Positions 1 to 5,861 of a DNA stretch of 6,868 nucleotides are shown in pieces. The translations under genes were made by a program, and so were the position numbers. Under the pieces are notes generated by a model that was not told the origin of the DNA, did not search any database, and saw nothing but the letters and a program-made list of their open reading frames with translations. Positions within the stretch are counted from its first letter, which is position 1. The number at the start of each line of letters is the position of its first letter. Origin of the DNA: an uncultured Saprospiraceae bacterium (GTDB taxonomy: Bacteria; Bacteroidota; Bacteroidia; Chitinophagales; Saprospiraceae); NCBI GenBank assembly GCA_937959095.1, contig CALGLY010000032.1, forward strand, positions 1 through 6,868. The letters run 5' to 3'.

Positions 1-73
1 CTAAGGATTTTTAAAGTGAAATTATACGGAAAATAGTCCTGTATTAAGTTATAAATAATTGTGTCCTACTACT

Positions 74-81
74 TACATTTG
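74..81 (+). promoter_or_regulatory. candidate -7 promoter element (TACATTTG) upstream of the glycosyltransferase
   Basis: TACATTTG matches the Bacteroidota -7 consensus TAnnTTTG and lies 35 bp before the likely TTG start at 116. A TTG at 59-61 is the only -33 candidate, but its 12-bp spacer is too short compared with the usual 17-23. The assignment therefore rests on the -7 match alone. The rest of 1-115 is AT-rich and shows no gene. An open frame from base 1 to a TAG at 34-36 could be the last 11 codons of an upstream gene, but that is too short to support. Confidence 0.3.
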
Positions 82-115
82 TGAAAGCTATCCAAATCGC
101 TAAAAATAAAACGCT

Positions 116-1279
116 TTGAATACACTACTAATTATATATAGTCTCTTTTCCTTTTGTCTTGCGCTCGCTTATGTGTTCATCATGTGGCAATATATACAAG
201 GCTGGAAGGAGCTGGATCTATGGGAAATTCCGCGCAACTTTGTGGGCAATACCCGCATTTCCGTCCTTATTCCTGCCCGAAATGAAGCGAAAAACATAGG
301 GGCTTGTATCGAGTCTATTTTGAATCAGAGTTATCCTTGTGATCTCTACGAAATTATTGTACTAGACGATCACTCGGAGGATGAAACGCCTGATTGGGTA
401 CGGCTTTTTCAGGTGCAATGTACCAATGTACGCTTGCTGCAACTCGCCGATTTTGTACAAGAAGGCGAAACGCAATCTTTCAAGAAGAAAGCGATAGAAA
501 TAGGTATTCAGCATGCGTCGGGGGAACTTATCGTGACGACGGATGGCGATTGTGTGGTGCAGCCACAGTGGTTGAGCTTGATTGCTTCCTTTTATGAAGC
601 TAAGGATTTGAAATTTATAGCTGCTCCTGTCAATTTTCATCAAGAAAAAACCCCCTTAGAGTTATTCCAATCCCTCGACTTCATGGGCATGATGGGCGTG
701 GCAGGTGCGGGCATTCAGCGCAAATTTATGCGGATGTGCAATGGCGCGAATTTAGCTTATCGGCGATCTGTTTTCTTTGAAGTGAATGGTTTTGACGGGA
801 TCAATGAATTAGCTTCGGGCGATGATATGCTACTAATGCAAAAAGTAGCAGAACGTTATCCAGATGGCATTGGCTATCTCAAAAATAATGCTGCTACGAC
901 CTTCACAGAAGCAAAGCCTACGCTAAAAAGCTTCCTGAATCAGCGCATCCGATGGAGTACGAAGTCGGGAAGTTATCGCGAATCGCTCGTTACAGTCATT
1001 TTGGCGGTAGTTTTCTTTTTTTGTTGCAATATTATTTTAAGTGCCTTACTCTTTCCCTTTTTTGGATTTTCAGTAATAGGCATTTTTCTACTATCCATGC
1101 TTATAAAAGCGGCTATGGACTATTGGTTTTTAAATCAAATGAGTCATTTCTTTAAGCGGAACGACTTGATGCGTAGTTTTGTCCCTTCTTTTTTTATGCA
1201 TACTTTGTATATTGCCCTCGTTGGCTTTTTAGCAAATATAAAAACCACCTACGAGTGGAAAGGAAGGCAGGTTAAATAG
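116..1279 (+). CDS. membrane-anchored family 2 glycosyltransferase
   Basis: This is an inverting GT-A glycosyltransferase of the GT2 family, expected to move a sugar from a nucleotide-sugar donor onto a growing polysaccharide or glycolipid at the cytoplasmic face of the inner membrane. Over 387 residues it shows an N-terminal membrane helix (about 3-23), the nucleotide-binding start ISVLIPARNEAKN (48-60), an LDD acidic motif (84-85), the metal-binding DGD (143-145), the acceptor-site GDD (235-237) and QRIRW (276-280), the Q/RxxRW signature of processive-type GT2 enzymes. Two or three hydrophobic helices follow (about 291-313, 316-338, 358-374). The layout resembles poly-N-acetylglucosamine or hyaluronan-type synthases, but donor and product cannot be read from sequence. 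The start is TTG: an in-frame stop at 107-109 leaves no earlier start, and the first ATG (182) would remove the N-terminal helix. A 155-bp gap with a long palindrome separates it from the next gene, so an operon is uncertain. Confidence 0.9.
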   Translation: MNTLLIIYSLFSFCLALAYVFIMWQYIQGWKELDLWEIPRNFVGNTRISVLIPARNEAKNIGACIESILNQSYPCDLYEIIVLDDHSEDETPDWVRLFQVQCTNVRLLQLADFVQEGETQSFKKKAIEIGIQHASGELIVTTDGDCVVQPQWLSLIASFYEAKDLKFIAAPVNFHQEKTPLELFQSLDFMGMMGVAGAGIQRKFMRMCNGANLAYRRSVFFEVNGFDGINELASGDDMLLMQKVAERYPDGIGYLKNNAATTFTEAKPTLKSFLNQRIRWSTKSGSYRESLVTVILAVVFFFCCNIILSALLFPFFGFSVIGIFLLSMLIKAAMDYWFLNQMSHFFKRNDLMRSFVPSFFMHTLYIALVGFLANIKTTYEWKGRQVK

Positions 1280-1289
1280 TCTTTCTAGA

Positions 1290-1410
1290 TTTAGAACAGA
1301 GAGCAGAGACCACTTCGTTGAGAGAATAGAGCTTTTTAGTACTTATTTATTCTCTCAATTCGCAAAGCGAATGGTCTCTCAACGAAGTGGTCTCTACTCT
1401 CTGTTCTAAA
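1290..1410. repeat. 121-bp imperfect palindrome with 36-bp arms (possible MITE-like or dispersed intergenic repeat)
   Basis: Arms 1290-1325 and 1375-1410 are inverted copies with 35 of 36 positions pairing; the only mismatch is C1304 against A1396. The 49-nt centre holds more structure. ATTCGC (1358-1363) and GCGAAT (1367-1372) form a small hairpin around AAA. TTGAGAGAATA (1318-1328) also pairs perfectly with TATTCTCTCAA (1348-1358), so the inner part of the left arm can choose between two partners. The element starts 11 bp after the glycosyltransferase stop and ends 24 bp before the methyltransferase ATG. No U-tract follows either arm, which argues against a simple intrinsic terminator. No clear target-site duplication is visible. 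Long near-perfect arms fit a recently inserted or actively maintained repeat, but a regulatory cruciform or mRNA leader structure is also possible. Confidence 0.9.
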
Positions 1411-1434
1411 ACATTCTTTTACAGCACAAAATTA

Positions 1435-2943
1435 ATGAAGAAAAAACTCGCTCAATACTTCACGCCTACTGCCATTGTAGATTTTATGATTCAGCTTGCC
1501 GATGTCGATTCGCAAAGCCAAATCTTAGAACCCGCTTGTGGAGAAGGCATCTTCTTAGAGCGATTGCAAGCAAAAGACTACAACAATATCACTGCCTACG
1601 AAATAGATAACAAGCTCGCGCAGCAACACGAAGCGGTACAATATGAAAGCTTTGTATCTGCCGAAATTTCGCAACAATTTGACTTAGTGATTGGCAATCC
1701 GCCCTACATTCGCTGGAAGCATTTGGATGCAGACTTGAAGCTAGAAGTGCAAAAAAATATGCTATGGAAAGCGCACTGCAATAGCCTTTGTGATTATTTC
1801 CATGTGTTTGTACTTCGAGCCATTGAGTTGCTGAAAGAAAACGGACAACTTATCTTCATTTGTCCTGAATATTGGATGAATACCACGCACTCGAAAGGCT
1901 TGCGAAACTATATGGTAGAACGCGGCTACTTTGAGGCGATTTATCGCTTTAAGGAAACACCTATTTTTGAAGGGGTGAGTGTTTCTTGTGTAATTTTTAA
2001 ATATATCAAATCAGAAGCAACAGAAAAACCACCGATTCAGATTGCGAACTACGAATCGAAGGAACTTCCTTGCATAAAAAAACTAGAAAATTTGTCTTTT
2101 GATTTTAGTTGTCCACCTTTCCAGAAGGATGCAACTTGGCTAATTGTGCCAGCCGAAACACGACAAAAACTGCAAGCCTTTGAGCAAAAATGCAAAAAAC
2201 AAAGCAACGAAGACTATCACACTATAGGCGAGTTTTGCGACATCGGAAATGGCATGGTGAGCGGTTTAGACAAGACCTTCCAATGGAAAACGCCCACCGA
2301 AGAACTCTATAAACAAGAACAAGCTTATCTTCTGAAAGTAGTGAAGGCGAAAGACCTACAGCCCTTTCAGTATACTAAAATAACGCCCTATATTTTCCTG
2401 AACGAAATAGGCAGCGAAACGACCTTGCGGGTAGCCTTCCCAAATTTCTTCATTCACCTCCAAGACCATCGTCCACGTCTGGAAATGCGTTACCAATACA
2501 AGCGATTGATTTCCTATTGGCATTGGGTATTCCCAAGAAATTGGAAACTCTTCAGCAAGCAACAGCCGCGCATTTTAGTGCCTTGCAAAGAGCGCGTTTC
2601 CAATAAAGATTACTTCCGTTTTGCCCTCGCCGAAGCGGATATTTATCCGACACAAGACGTGACTGCCCTGCTGAAAAAGGACGATGTACGCGAAAGCATT
2701 CAATATATTCTTGCCTTCCTGAATCATCCGAAAGTCTTTCATTGGCTGTGCCACAAAGGAATCGTGAAAGGGAATATCGTAGAGTTTTCAGAGCGTCCGC
2801 TTTCTAGCATTCCATTCCGCGCTATCAACTGGAAAGATAAAGGCGAAATTGCTTTACATGATGCCATTACAAAAGCTTGTTCTGAAAGCGAAATTGATAC
2901 ACTCTTCGTGATGGCACAGTTGGATAAATTGCTTCGAAAATAA
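1435..2943 (+). CDS. solitary M.TaqI-like adenine-N6 DNA methyltransferase
   Basis: This protein transfers a methyl group from S-adenosylmethionine to adenine N6 in a specific DNA sequence. From the ATG it has 502 residues. QYFTP (7-11) is motif X placed N-terminally, as in gamma-class enzymes. LEPACGEG (31-38) is the SAM-binding motif I, YEID (55-58) fits motif II, and NPPY (88-91) is the catalytic motif IV of adenine methylases. The region after about 260 looks like a TaqI-type target-recognition domain: a DIGNGMVSG segment (269-277) and, near the end, the typical pattern of a short 'LAFLNHP' helix followed by 'KGNIVEF' and 'LSSIPF'. M.TaqI has about 420 residues, so the size suits methylase plus recognition domain, with no room for a fused nuclease of type IIG. 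No restriction endonuclease lies nearby, suggesting an orphan methylase or a remnant R-M system. A GTG at 1387 is in frame but lies inside the palindrome's right arm, and MKKKLAQYFTP is a natural N-terminus, so the ATG at 1435 is preferred. The target sequence is unknown. Confidence 0.88.
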   Translation: MKKKLAQYFTPTAIVDFMIQLADVDSQSQILEPACGEGIFLERLQAKDYNNITAYEIDNKLAQQHEAVQYESFVSAEISQQFDLVIGNPPYIRWKHLDADLKLEVQKNMLWKAHCNSLCDYFHVFVLRAIELLKENGQLIFICPEYWMNTTHSKGLRNYMVERGYFEAIYRFKETPIFEGVSVSCVIFKYIKSEATEKPPIQIANYESKELPCIKKLENLSFDFSCPPFQKDATWLIVPAETRQKLQAFEQKCKKQSNEDYHTIGEFCDIGNGMVSGLDKTFQWKTPTEELYKQEQAYLLKVVKAKDLQPFQYTKITPYIFLNEIGSETTLRVAFPNFFIHLQDHRPRLEMRYQYKRLISYWHWVFPRNWKLFSKQQPRILVPCKERVSNKDYFRFALAEADIYPTQDVTALLKKDDVRESIQYILAFLNHPKVFHWLCHKGIVKGNIVEFSERPLSSIPFRAINWKDKGEIALHDAITKACSESEIDTLFVMAQLDKLLRK

Positions 2944-2955
2944 AAGTCTTTACAA

Positions 2956-2971
2956 ACTGCTTCTAAGTAGT
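2956..2971. terminator. weak hairpin in the 31-bp convergent gap
   Basis: ACTGCTT and AAGTAGT can form a stem of about six pairs, one of them G-U, with a four-base loop. It sits between the methyltransferase stop (2943) and the stop of the minus-strand gene (2975). TCTTT follows on the plus strand and a short T-rich run on the minus strand. It could serve as a shared terminator for the two convergent genes, but the stem is short and GC-poor. Confidence 0.25.
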
Positions 2972-2974
2972 CTT

Positions 2975-3715
2975 TCAACAGTCTATTACTTTTTTCCTCC
3001 TTCGCCATTCTTTCCACATCATTGCACTGCTCAGTCCTCCATTTATCAAGCATAGTCCTAGCGGAACTTCTATCCATAAAGAAAGAAGGGGAGTAGGAAG
3101 CAAAAGCAAGCCACCTATCAGGCAAGTAGTAGCGACTTGTCCAAAATAGGCTAGGCGCGTTTCTTGATTTTCTATAGTCAAAAAGAAACTAAATGGTAAT
3201 AGCACAAGTCCTGCAATCGAGAAGAACAGGAATATACTTTTCAAGAAGAACTGACTGTACATTCCCCAAAGTAATATTGCTACCAAAGTAGTTATCGCGA
3301 TATATATACGCCTATAGTGTGCATTGAAGTCGGGTGTACAATCAAAGGTGTGACAACTTTTTGGCGCAGCTACGATCACTCTTCTATTGTAGGAAATGAG
3401 TTTGTATAATGCCGTGAAAAACGCACGGACTGGAGAAATATTAATAAGTCGGGGTAACACAGGGAGCTTTTGCGCTAATATATCGAGTAGACTATCTAAG
3501 CCATAAATCGTATTGCCGCCACTCAAATCTACTAGTGGAATTTCATGCTTGCTTTTGTGCATATCGAGTTGTGTGGCGAGTGCTTTACCTTCTAGTTCTG
3601 CAAAGGAAATGCGATTCCCTTCTTGCAGCAGACCAAAGCGTACAAATTGATTGGTGTACCACACGCACAACGGGCAACTGTCGTCGTAGATGATGGCTTT
3701 GTTATAGGCGTTCAT
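2975..3715 (-). CDS. DCC (DUF393/YuxK) family thiol-disulfide oxidoreductase-like protein with membrane tail
   Basis: The N-terminus matches the DCC family: IIYDDSCPLC, with D11-D12 and the CPLC pair at residues 14 and 17, in a thioredoxin-like fold thought to act in thiol-disulfide exchange. The soluble part runs to about 115 and includes a conserved-looking YGLDSLLDIL segment (71-80). Next comes a second cysteine pair, C121 and C126 (CHTFDC), leading into TPDFNAHYRR. Four hydrophobic helices follow, at about 137-156, 158-179, 190-209 and 212-233, and a basic tail (WRRRKK). The substrate is unknown, and biochemical proof of activity for the family is thin. The 246-residue length is longer than the roughly 130 residues of stand-alone DCC proteins because of the membrane part. 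It is convergent with the methyltransferase (31-bp gap) and divergent from the sphingomyelinase. The ATG at 3713-3715 gives the DCC motif its usual distance from the N-terminus. Confidence 0.85.
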   Translation of the reverse strand: MNAYNKAIIYDDSCPLCVWYTNQFVRFGLLQEGNRISFAELEGKALATQLDMHKSKHEIPLVDLSGGNTIYGLDSLLDILAQKLPVLPRLINISPVRAFFTALYKLISYNRRVIVAAPKSCHTFDCTPDFNAHYRRIYIAITTLVAILLWGMYSQFFLKSIFLFFSIAGLVLLPFSFFLTIENQETRLAYFGQVATTCLIGGLLLLPTPLLSLWIEVPLGLCLINGGLSSAMMWKEWRRRKKVIDC

Positions 3716-3782
3716 CTTAATTCATTTGGTGAAAAATTATCCTTTCAATCCTAAAACGAACTAAGAATGATTTTAGTTTCAC

Positions 3783-3806
3783 AATTTTCAATTATTTCTG
3801 AAAATT
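3783..3806. repeat. 8-bp AT-rich inverted repeat upstream of the DCC gene
   Basis: AATTTTCA (3783-3790) and TGAAAATT (3799-3806) form a perfect dyad around an 8-nt centre, 68 bp before the DCC-protein start. It could be an operator or simply chance in AT-rich DNA. No TAnnTTTG element facing the minus strand was found nearby. Confidence 0.25.
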
Positions 3807-3840
3807 ATGAACAAAGTGTATTCCTGCCTCTATTTTCTAC

Positions 3841-3904
3841 TCCAAAAAGCTTCTCCTCATAAAGGGGGAGTTTTTGGAAATCACCATAAAGGAGGGTTTT
3901 TGAG
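3841..3904. repeat. two imperfect direct repeats, the first within a hairpin
   Basis: CATAAAGGGGGAG plus TTTTTGGA (3858-3878) is repeated in shorter form as CATAAAGGAGGG plus TTTTTGAG (3885-3904). The first copy also forms the right arm of a hairpin: TCCAAAAA (3841-3848) pairs with TTTTTGGA (3871-3878), and CTCCTC (3853-3858) pairs with GGGGAG (3865-3870, one G-U pair), with GCTT bulged out. It lies between two divergent genes, where neither needs a terminator. The TTTTTG of the second copy may supply the -33 region of the sphingomyelinase promoter. It may be debris of a dispersed intergenic repeat. Confidence 0.5.
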
Positions 3905-3926
3905 CGAGGTGTTCGCTGCATCTTTG
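3900..3926 (+). promoter_or_regulatory. candidate promoter of the sphingomyelinase gene
   Basis: CATCTTTG (3919-3926, followed by TA) differs by one base from the Bacteroidota -7 consensus TAnnTTTG. A TTG at 3900-3902, within a TTTTTG run, is a possible -33 element. The 16-bp spacer is slightly short. The start of transcription would fall near 3931-3934, giving a leader of about 60 nt before the ATG at 3992. Confidence 0.4.
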
Positions 3927-3935
3927 TATTGTCAA

Positions 3936-3958
3936 TTGAAACAAAATAATCGTTTCAA
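3936..3958. promoter_or_regulatory. operator-like dyad TTGAAAC-N9-GTTTCAA
   Basis: TTGAAAC (3936-3942) and GTTTCAA (3952-3958) are perfect inverted 7-mers separated by 9 nt. The dyad begins 10 bp after the candidate -7 element, so it would cover the first transcribed bases. That is a common position for a repressor site; it could also form a leader-RNA hairpin. No regulator gene is present in the window. Confidence 0.4.
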
Positions 3959-3991
3959 GCAAAATATTAAAAATTGATAAATACAAATATA

Positions 3992-5761
3992 ATGAGAACA
4001 TCAAATGCAATTATCTTCGTTCTATGTCTTCTCTTCGGAGCGAATACCTTATTAGCAAGTGATTATATCCGCATCAAGAACCGCTGGATAAAAGATGGAA
4101 AAACTGAATATAAAATTAATATCCAAGAAGCTACCGTAGATGCAGGTGCAGTGCTACCAAATTGGTGGAGTGCGGATTGGACATTAGAAAAAGTAGACAA
4201 TTCAGACTTCTATCGCATCAAAAACCGCTGGGTGAAAGATGGTAAAACAACCTACTGCCTACACAACCAAAACGGCAAAATAGAAGCAGGCGCGATACAG
4301 CCCAACTGGTGGAGTGCACAATGGAAACTGATACCAGTAGGCGACAATAAGCATTATCGTATCCAGAATCGTTGGTATCCAGATCGTTACTTACATATTC
4401 AAAATGCAGCTTTGGAAGTAGGTACAATACAGCCAAACTGGTGGAGTGCGCAATGGGAATTGGAAGGATTTAGGACCTCTAGTGGTGCTAGTACGACTAC
4501 TGCAACAACAGCAACTCCTGCTTCAATAGATGGTTTGAAAATTCTAACCCATAATGCGTACTTAATCAATCCGCCACTTGGTATCGCTGCTGCTCCTGAT
4601 CGTTCGGGGCGAGCGAGAAAAATAGCTGCAGCTAGTTATATCAGAGGAAATGATATTGTGATTCTGAATGAACTCTTTGATAATACTGCTTCTGATATTA
4701 TAATGAATGGTTTGAAGCGCGAATATCCACACCAAACGAAAGTAGCAGGAAGAAGCAAGGAAGGCTGGGATAAGACACTAGGAGACTACCGCGCTGGCGA
4801 TAGACTAGAAGCTGGAGTAGCGGTATTGAGCAAGTGGCCTATTGAAAAAAAGATACAGTATTTATTTACTAAAAATGACTTATGTGGCTGGGATGCACAT
4901 GCAAATAAAGGCTTTGTGTATGTACAGATAAAGTATAAGAATAGCCAAAACCTACACATCATAGCGACACATGCTCAAGCGGCTGACGGTGGCTGCGATA
5001 ATAAAAGAAGTGGCTATGAGCATGGTGCGGAACAGCGAACGCGCGAATTTCAAGCAATCCGAAGATTCTTACTTAATCAGCAAATTTCAAAGAATGATTA
5101 TGTCTTTATTGGTGGCGATTTGAATGTTATCAAAGGAACACCAGAATATACCGACATGCTATCTAGCCTGAATGCTGACGATATTGCTTCTACAGGACAT
5201 TATGCAACTTATGATCCAGCAAGAAACTCGCTTATAGGTGATAAGAGCTTGAGGTCTGAATTATTGGATTACATTTTGGTCTCCAAAGACTTTAAGCAGC
5301 CTACGCAATGGTTCAATCATGTTGCTATACCTTCTGGAAATTATGCCGATCATTATCCTGTTGTTGGTACAGTAAGAGCATTAGGCAATCCTATAAGTCC
5401 TCCAAAATATTATGAAATCTCATTTAAGACCGGCTCTATTCATGGAGGTGCTTTCGGAACAGAATCAGCAGGTACAGATGCTAAGATACACATCACGCTA
5501 ATTGGTTCTAAGGGAGTAAGTCAAGAGGTTTATGTCAATGATAAAATAGCAGGGAATGCCTTTGAAGCCAATAGTAGAAGTCTGCTAACGATAGAAACAA
5601 AGGATATTGGGACACTACAAAAAATACGAATCAGAAAAGCAAATGGAGATGATTGGTACCTCACGGGGGTGGATGTCAAAAATGAAGTAACCAATAAAGT
5701 CGCACGTTGGACAGGTAAAGTGGATATGGAAGGAGGAACTAAAGATTTCACTTTGAGATAA
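3992..5761 (+). CDS. secreted sphingomyelinase C with N-terminal ricin-like repeats and C-terminal PLAT domain
   Basis: This enzyme is expected to hydrolyse sphingomyelin, or a related phosphosphingolipid, to ceramide and a phospho-headgroup outside the cytoplasm. The 589-residue protein starts with a signal peptide (1-22, cleavage after LLA). Three lectin-like repeats follow (about 24-72, 73-119, 121-159), each with a YRIKNRW-like start and a PNWWSAxW end, then a Thr/Ser-rich linker (163-178). The catalytic domain (about 180-466) belongs to the endonuclease/exonuclease/phosphatase fold and matches bacterial neutral sphingomyelinases: THN (186-188), ILNELFD with metal-binding E227, THAQA with H327, GGDLNV with D376 and N378, and DHYPV with D453-H454. 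C298 and C335 match the conserved disulfide. Residues about 473-589 look like a PLAT/LH2 lipid-binding domain (AGTDAKIHITLIGSKG, 493-508; DDWYLTGVDV, 553-562), as in clostridial alpha-toxin. No type IX secretion tail is visible. The ATG at 3992 is preferred over the TTG at 3974 because it directly opens the signal peptide. It appears monocistronic: promoter upstream, terminator downstream. Confidence 0.92.
   Translation: MRTSNAIIFVLCLLFGANTLLASDYIRIKNRWIKDGKTEYKINIQEATVDAGAVLPNWWSADWTLEKVDNSDFYRIKNRWVKDGKTTYCLHNQNGKIEAGAIQPNWWSAQWKLIPVGDNKHYRIQNRWYPDRYLHIQNAALEVGTIQPNWWSAQWELEGFRTSSGASTTTATTATPASIDGLKILTHNAYLINPPLGIAAAPDRSGRARKIAAASYIRGNDIVILNELFDNTASDIIMNGLKREYPHQTKVAGRSKEGWDKTLGDYRAGDRLEAGVAVLSKWPIEKKIQYLFTKNDLCGWDAHANKGFVYVQIKYKNSQNLHIIATHAQAADGGCDNKRSGYEHGAEQRTREFQAIRRFLLNQQISKNDYVFIGGDLNVIKGTPEYTDMLSSLNADDIASTGHYATYDPARNSLIGDKSLRSELLDYILVSKDFKQPTQWFNHVAIPSGNYADHYPVVGTVRALGNPISPPKYYEISFKTGSIHGGAFGTESAGTDAKIHITLIGSKGVSQEVYVNDKIAGNAFEANSRSLLTIETKDIGTLQKIRIRKANGDDWYLTGVDVKNEVTNKVARWTGKVDMEGGTKDFTLR
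4061..4468 (+). repeat. three internal lectin-like repeats within the sphingomyelinase gene
   Basis: Three coding units of about 40-49 codons are repeated. The shared PNWWSAxW block is encoded at 4157-4180, 4301-4324 and 4433-4456, and the 11-mer TGGTGGAGTGC is identical in all three copies (4163, 4307, 4439), spaced 144 and 132 bp. Three such units fit a ricin-type beta-trefoil, whose subdomains usually carry QxW near their ends; here the motif is ADW or AQW. The fold is inferred from repeat number, length and motif, not proven. Confidence 0.75.
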
Positions 5762-5787
5762 AAAAGAGCAATTCAACTGTTTATTGG

Positions 5788-5824
5788 AAGCGCAGCGACT
5801 CGGAAGGGTGACTGCGCTTTTGTT
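5788..5824 (+). terminator. intrinsic terminator after the sphingomyelinase gene
   Basis: AAGCGCAG (5788-5795) pairs perfectly with CTGCGCTT (5812-5819). After a 2x2 internal loop, four more pairs (5798-5801 with 5806-5809, one G-U) close a GGAA tetraloop of the GNRA type. The run TTTTGTT follows. It starts 27 bp after the stop codon and separates the sphingomyelinase from mutY. Confidence 0.75.
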
Positions 5825-5831
5825 ATATTTG
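5824..5831 (+). promoter_or_regulatory. candidate -7 promoter element of mutY (TATATTTG)
   Basis: TATATTTG fits TAnnTTTG exactly and lies 30 bp before the mutY ATG, just after the terminator. No TTG occurs at the usual -33 distance, so the -33 half is unsupported. Confidence 0.4.
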
Positions 5832-5861
5832 CAGCTTCATTGCTTAGCGCAAAAAAAATAA

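Noticed and set aside
1..36. Tail of an upstream coding gene ending in TAG at 34-36
   Set aside because: Eleven codons with no recognisable content cannot be told apart from chance.
1290..1410. Palindrome as a simple rho-independent terminator of the glycosyltransferase gene
   Set aside because: The arms are far longer than usual and no T-run follows on either strand.
1387..1434. GTG start giving a 16-residue N-terminal extension of the methyltransferase
   Set aside because: It lies inside the right arm of the palindrome and the extra residues do not resemble the family; the ATG at 1435 leads straight into motif X.
1435..2943. Type IIG fused restriction-methylase
   Set aside because: At 502 residues the methylase and recognition regions fill the protein, and no nuclease motif is visible.
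2739..3125. 128-codon minus-strand open frame
   Set aside because: It overlaps the methyltransferase antisense and the DCC gene in another frame, and has no recognisable motif.
3841..3878. Hairpin as a terminator
   Set aside because: It lies upstream of both flanking genes, which point away from each other, so no transcript needs to end there.
3974..3991. TTG start six codons upstream in the sphingomyelinase gene
   Set aside because: The ATG at 3992 opens a well-formed signal peptide; the upstream codons add nothing recognisable.
5408..5758. C-terminal region of the sphingomyelinase as a type IX secretion sorting domain
   Set aside because: The motifs fit a PLAT beta-sandwich (AGTDA, DDWYL) and the usual short sorting-domain signature is absent.
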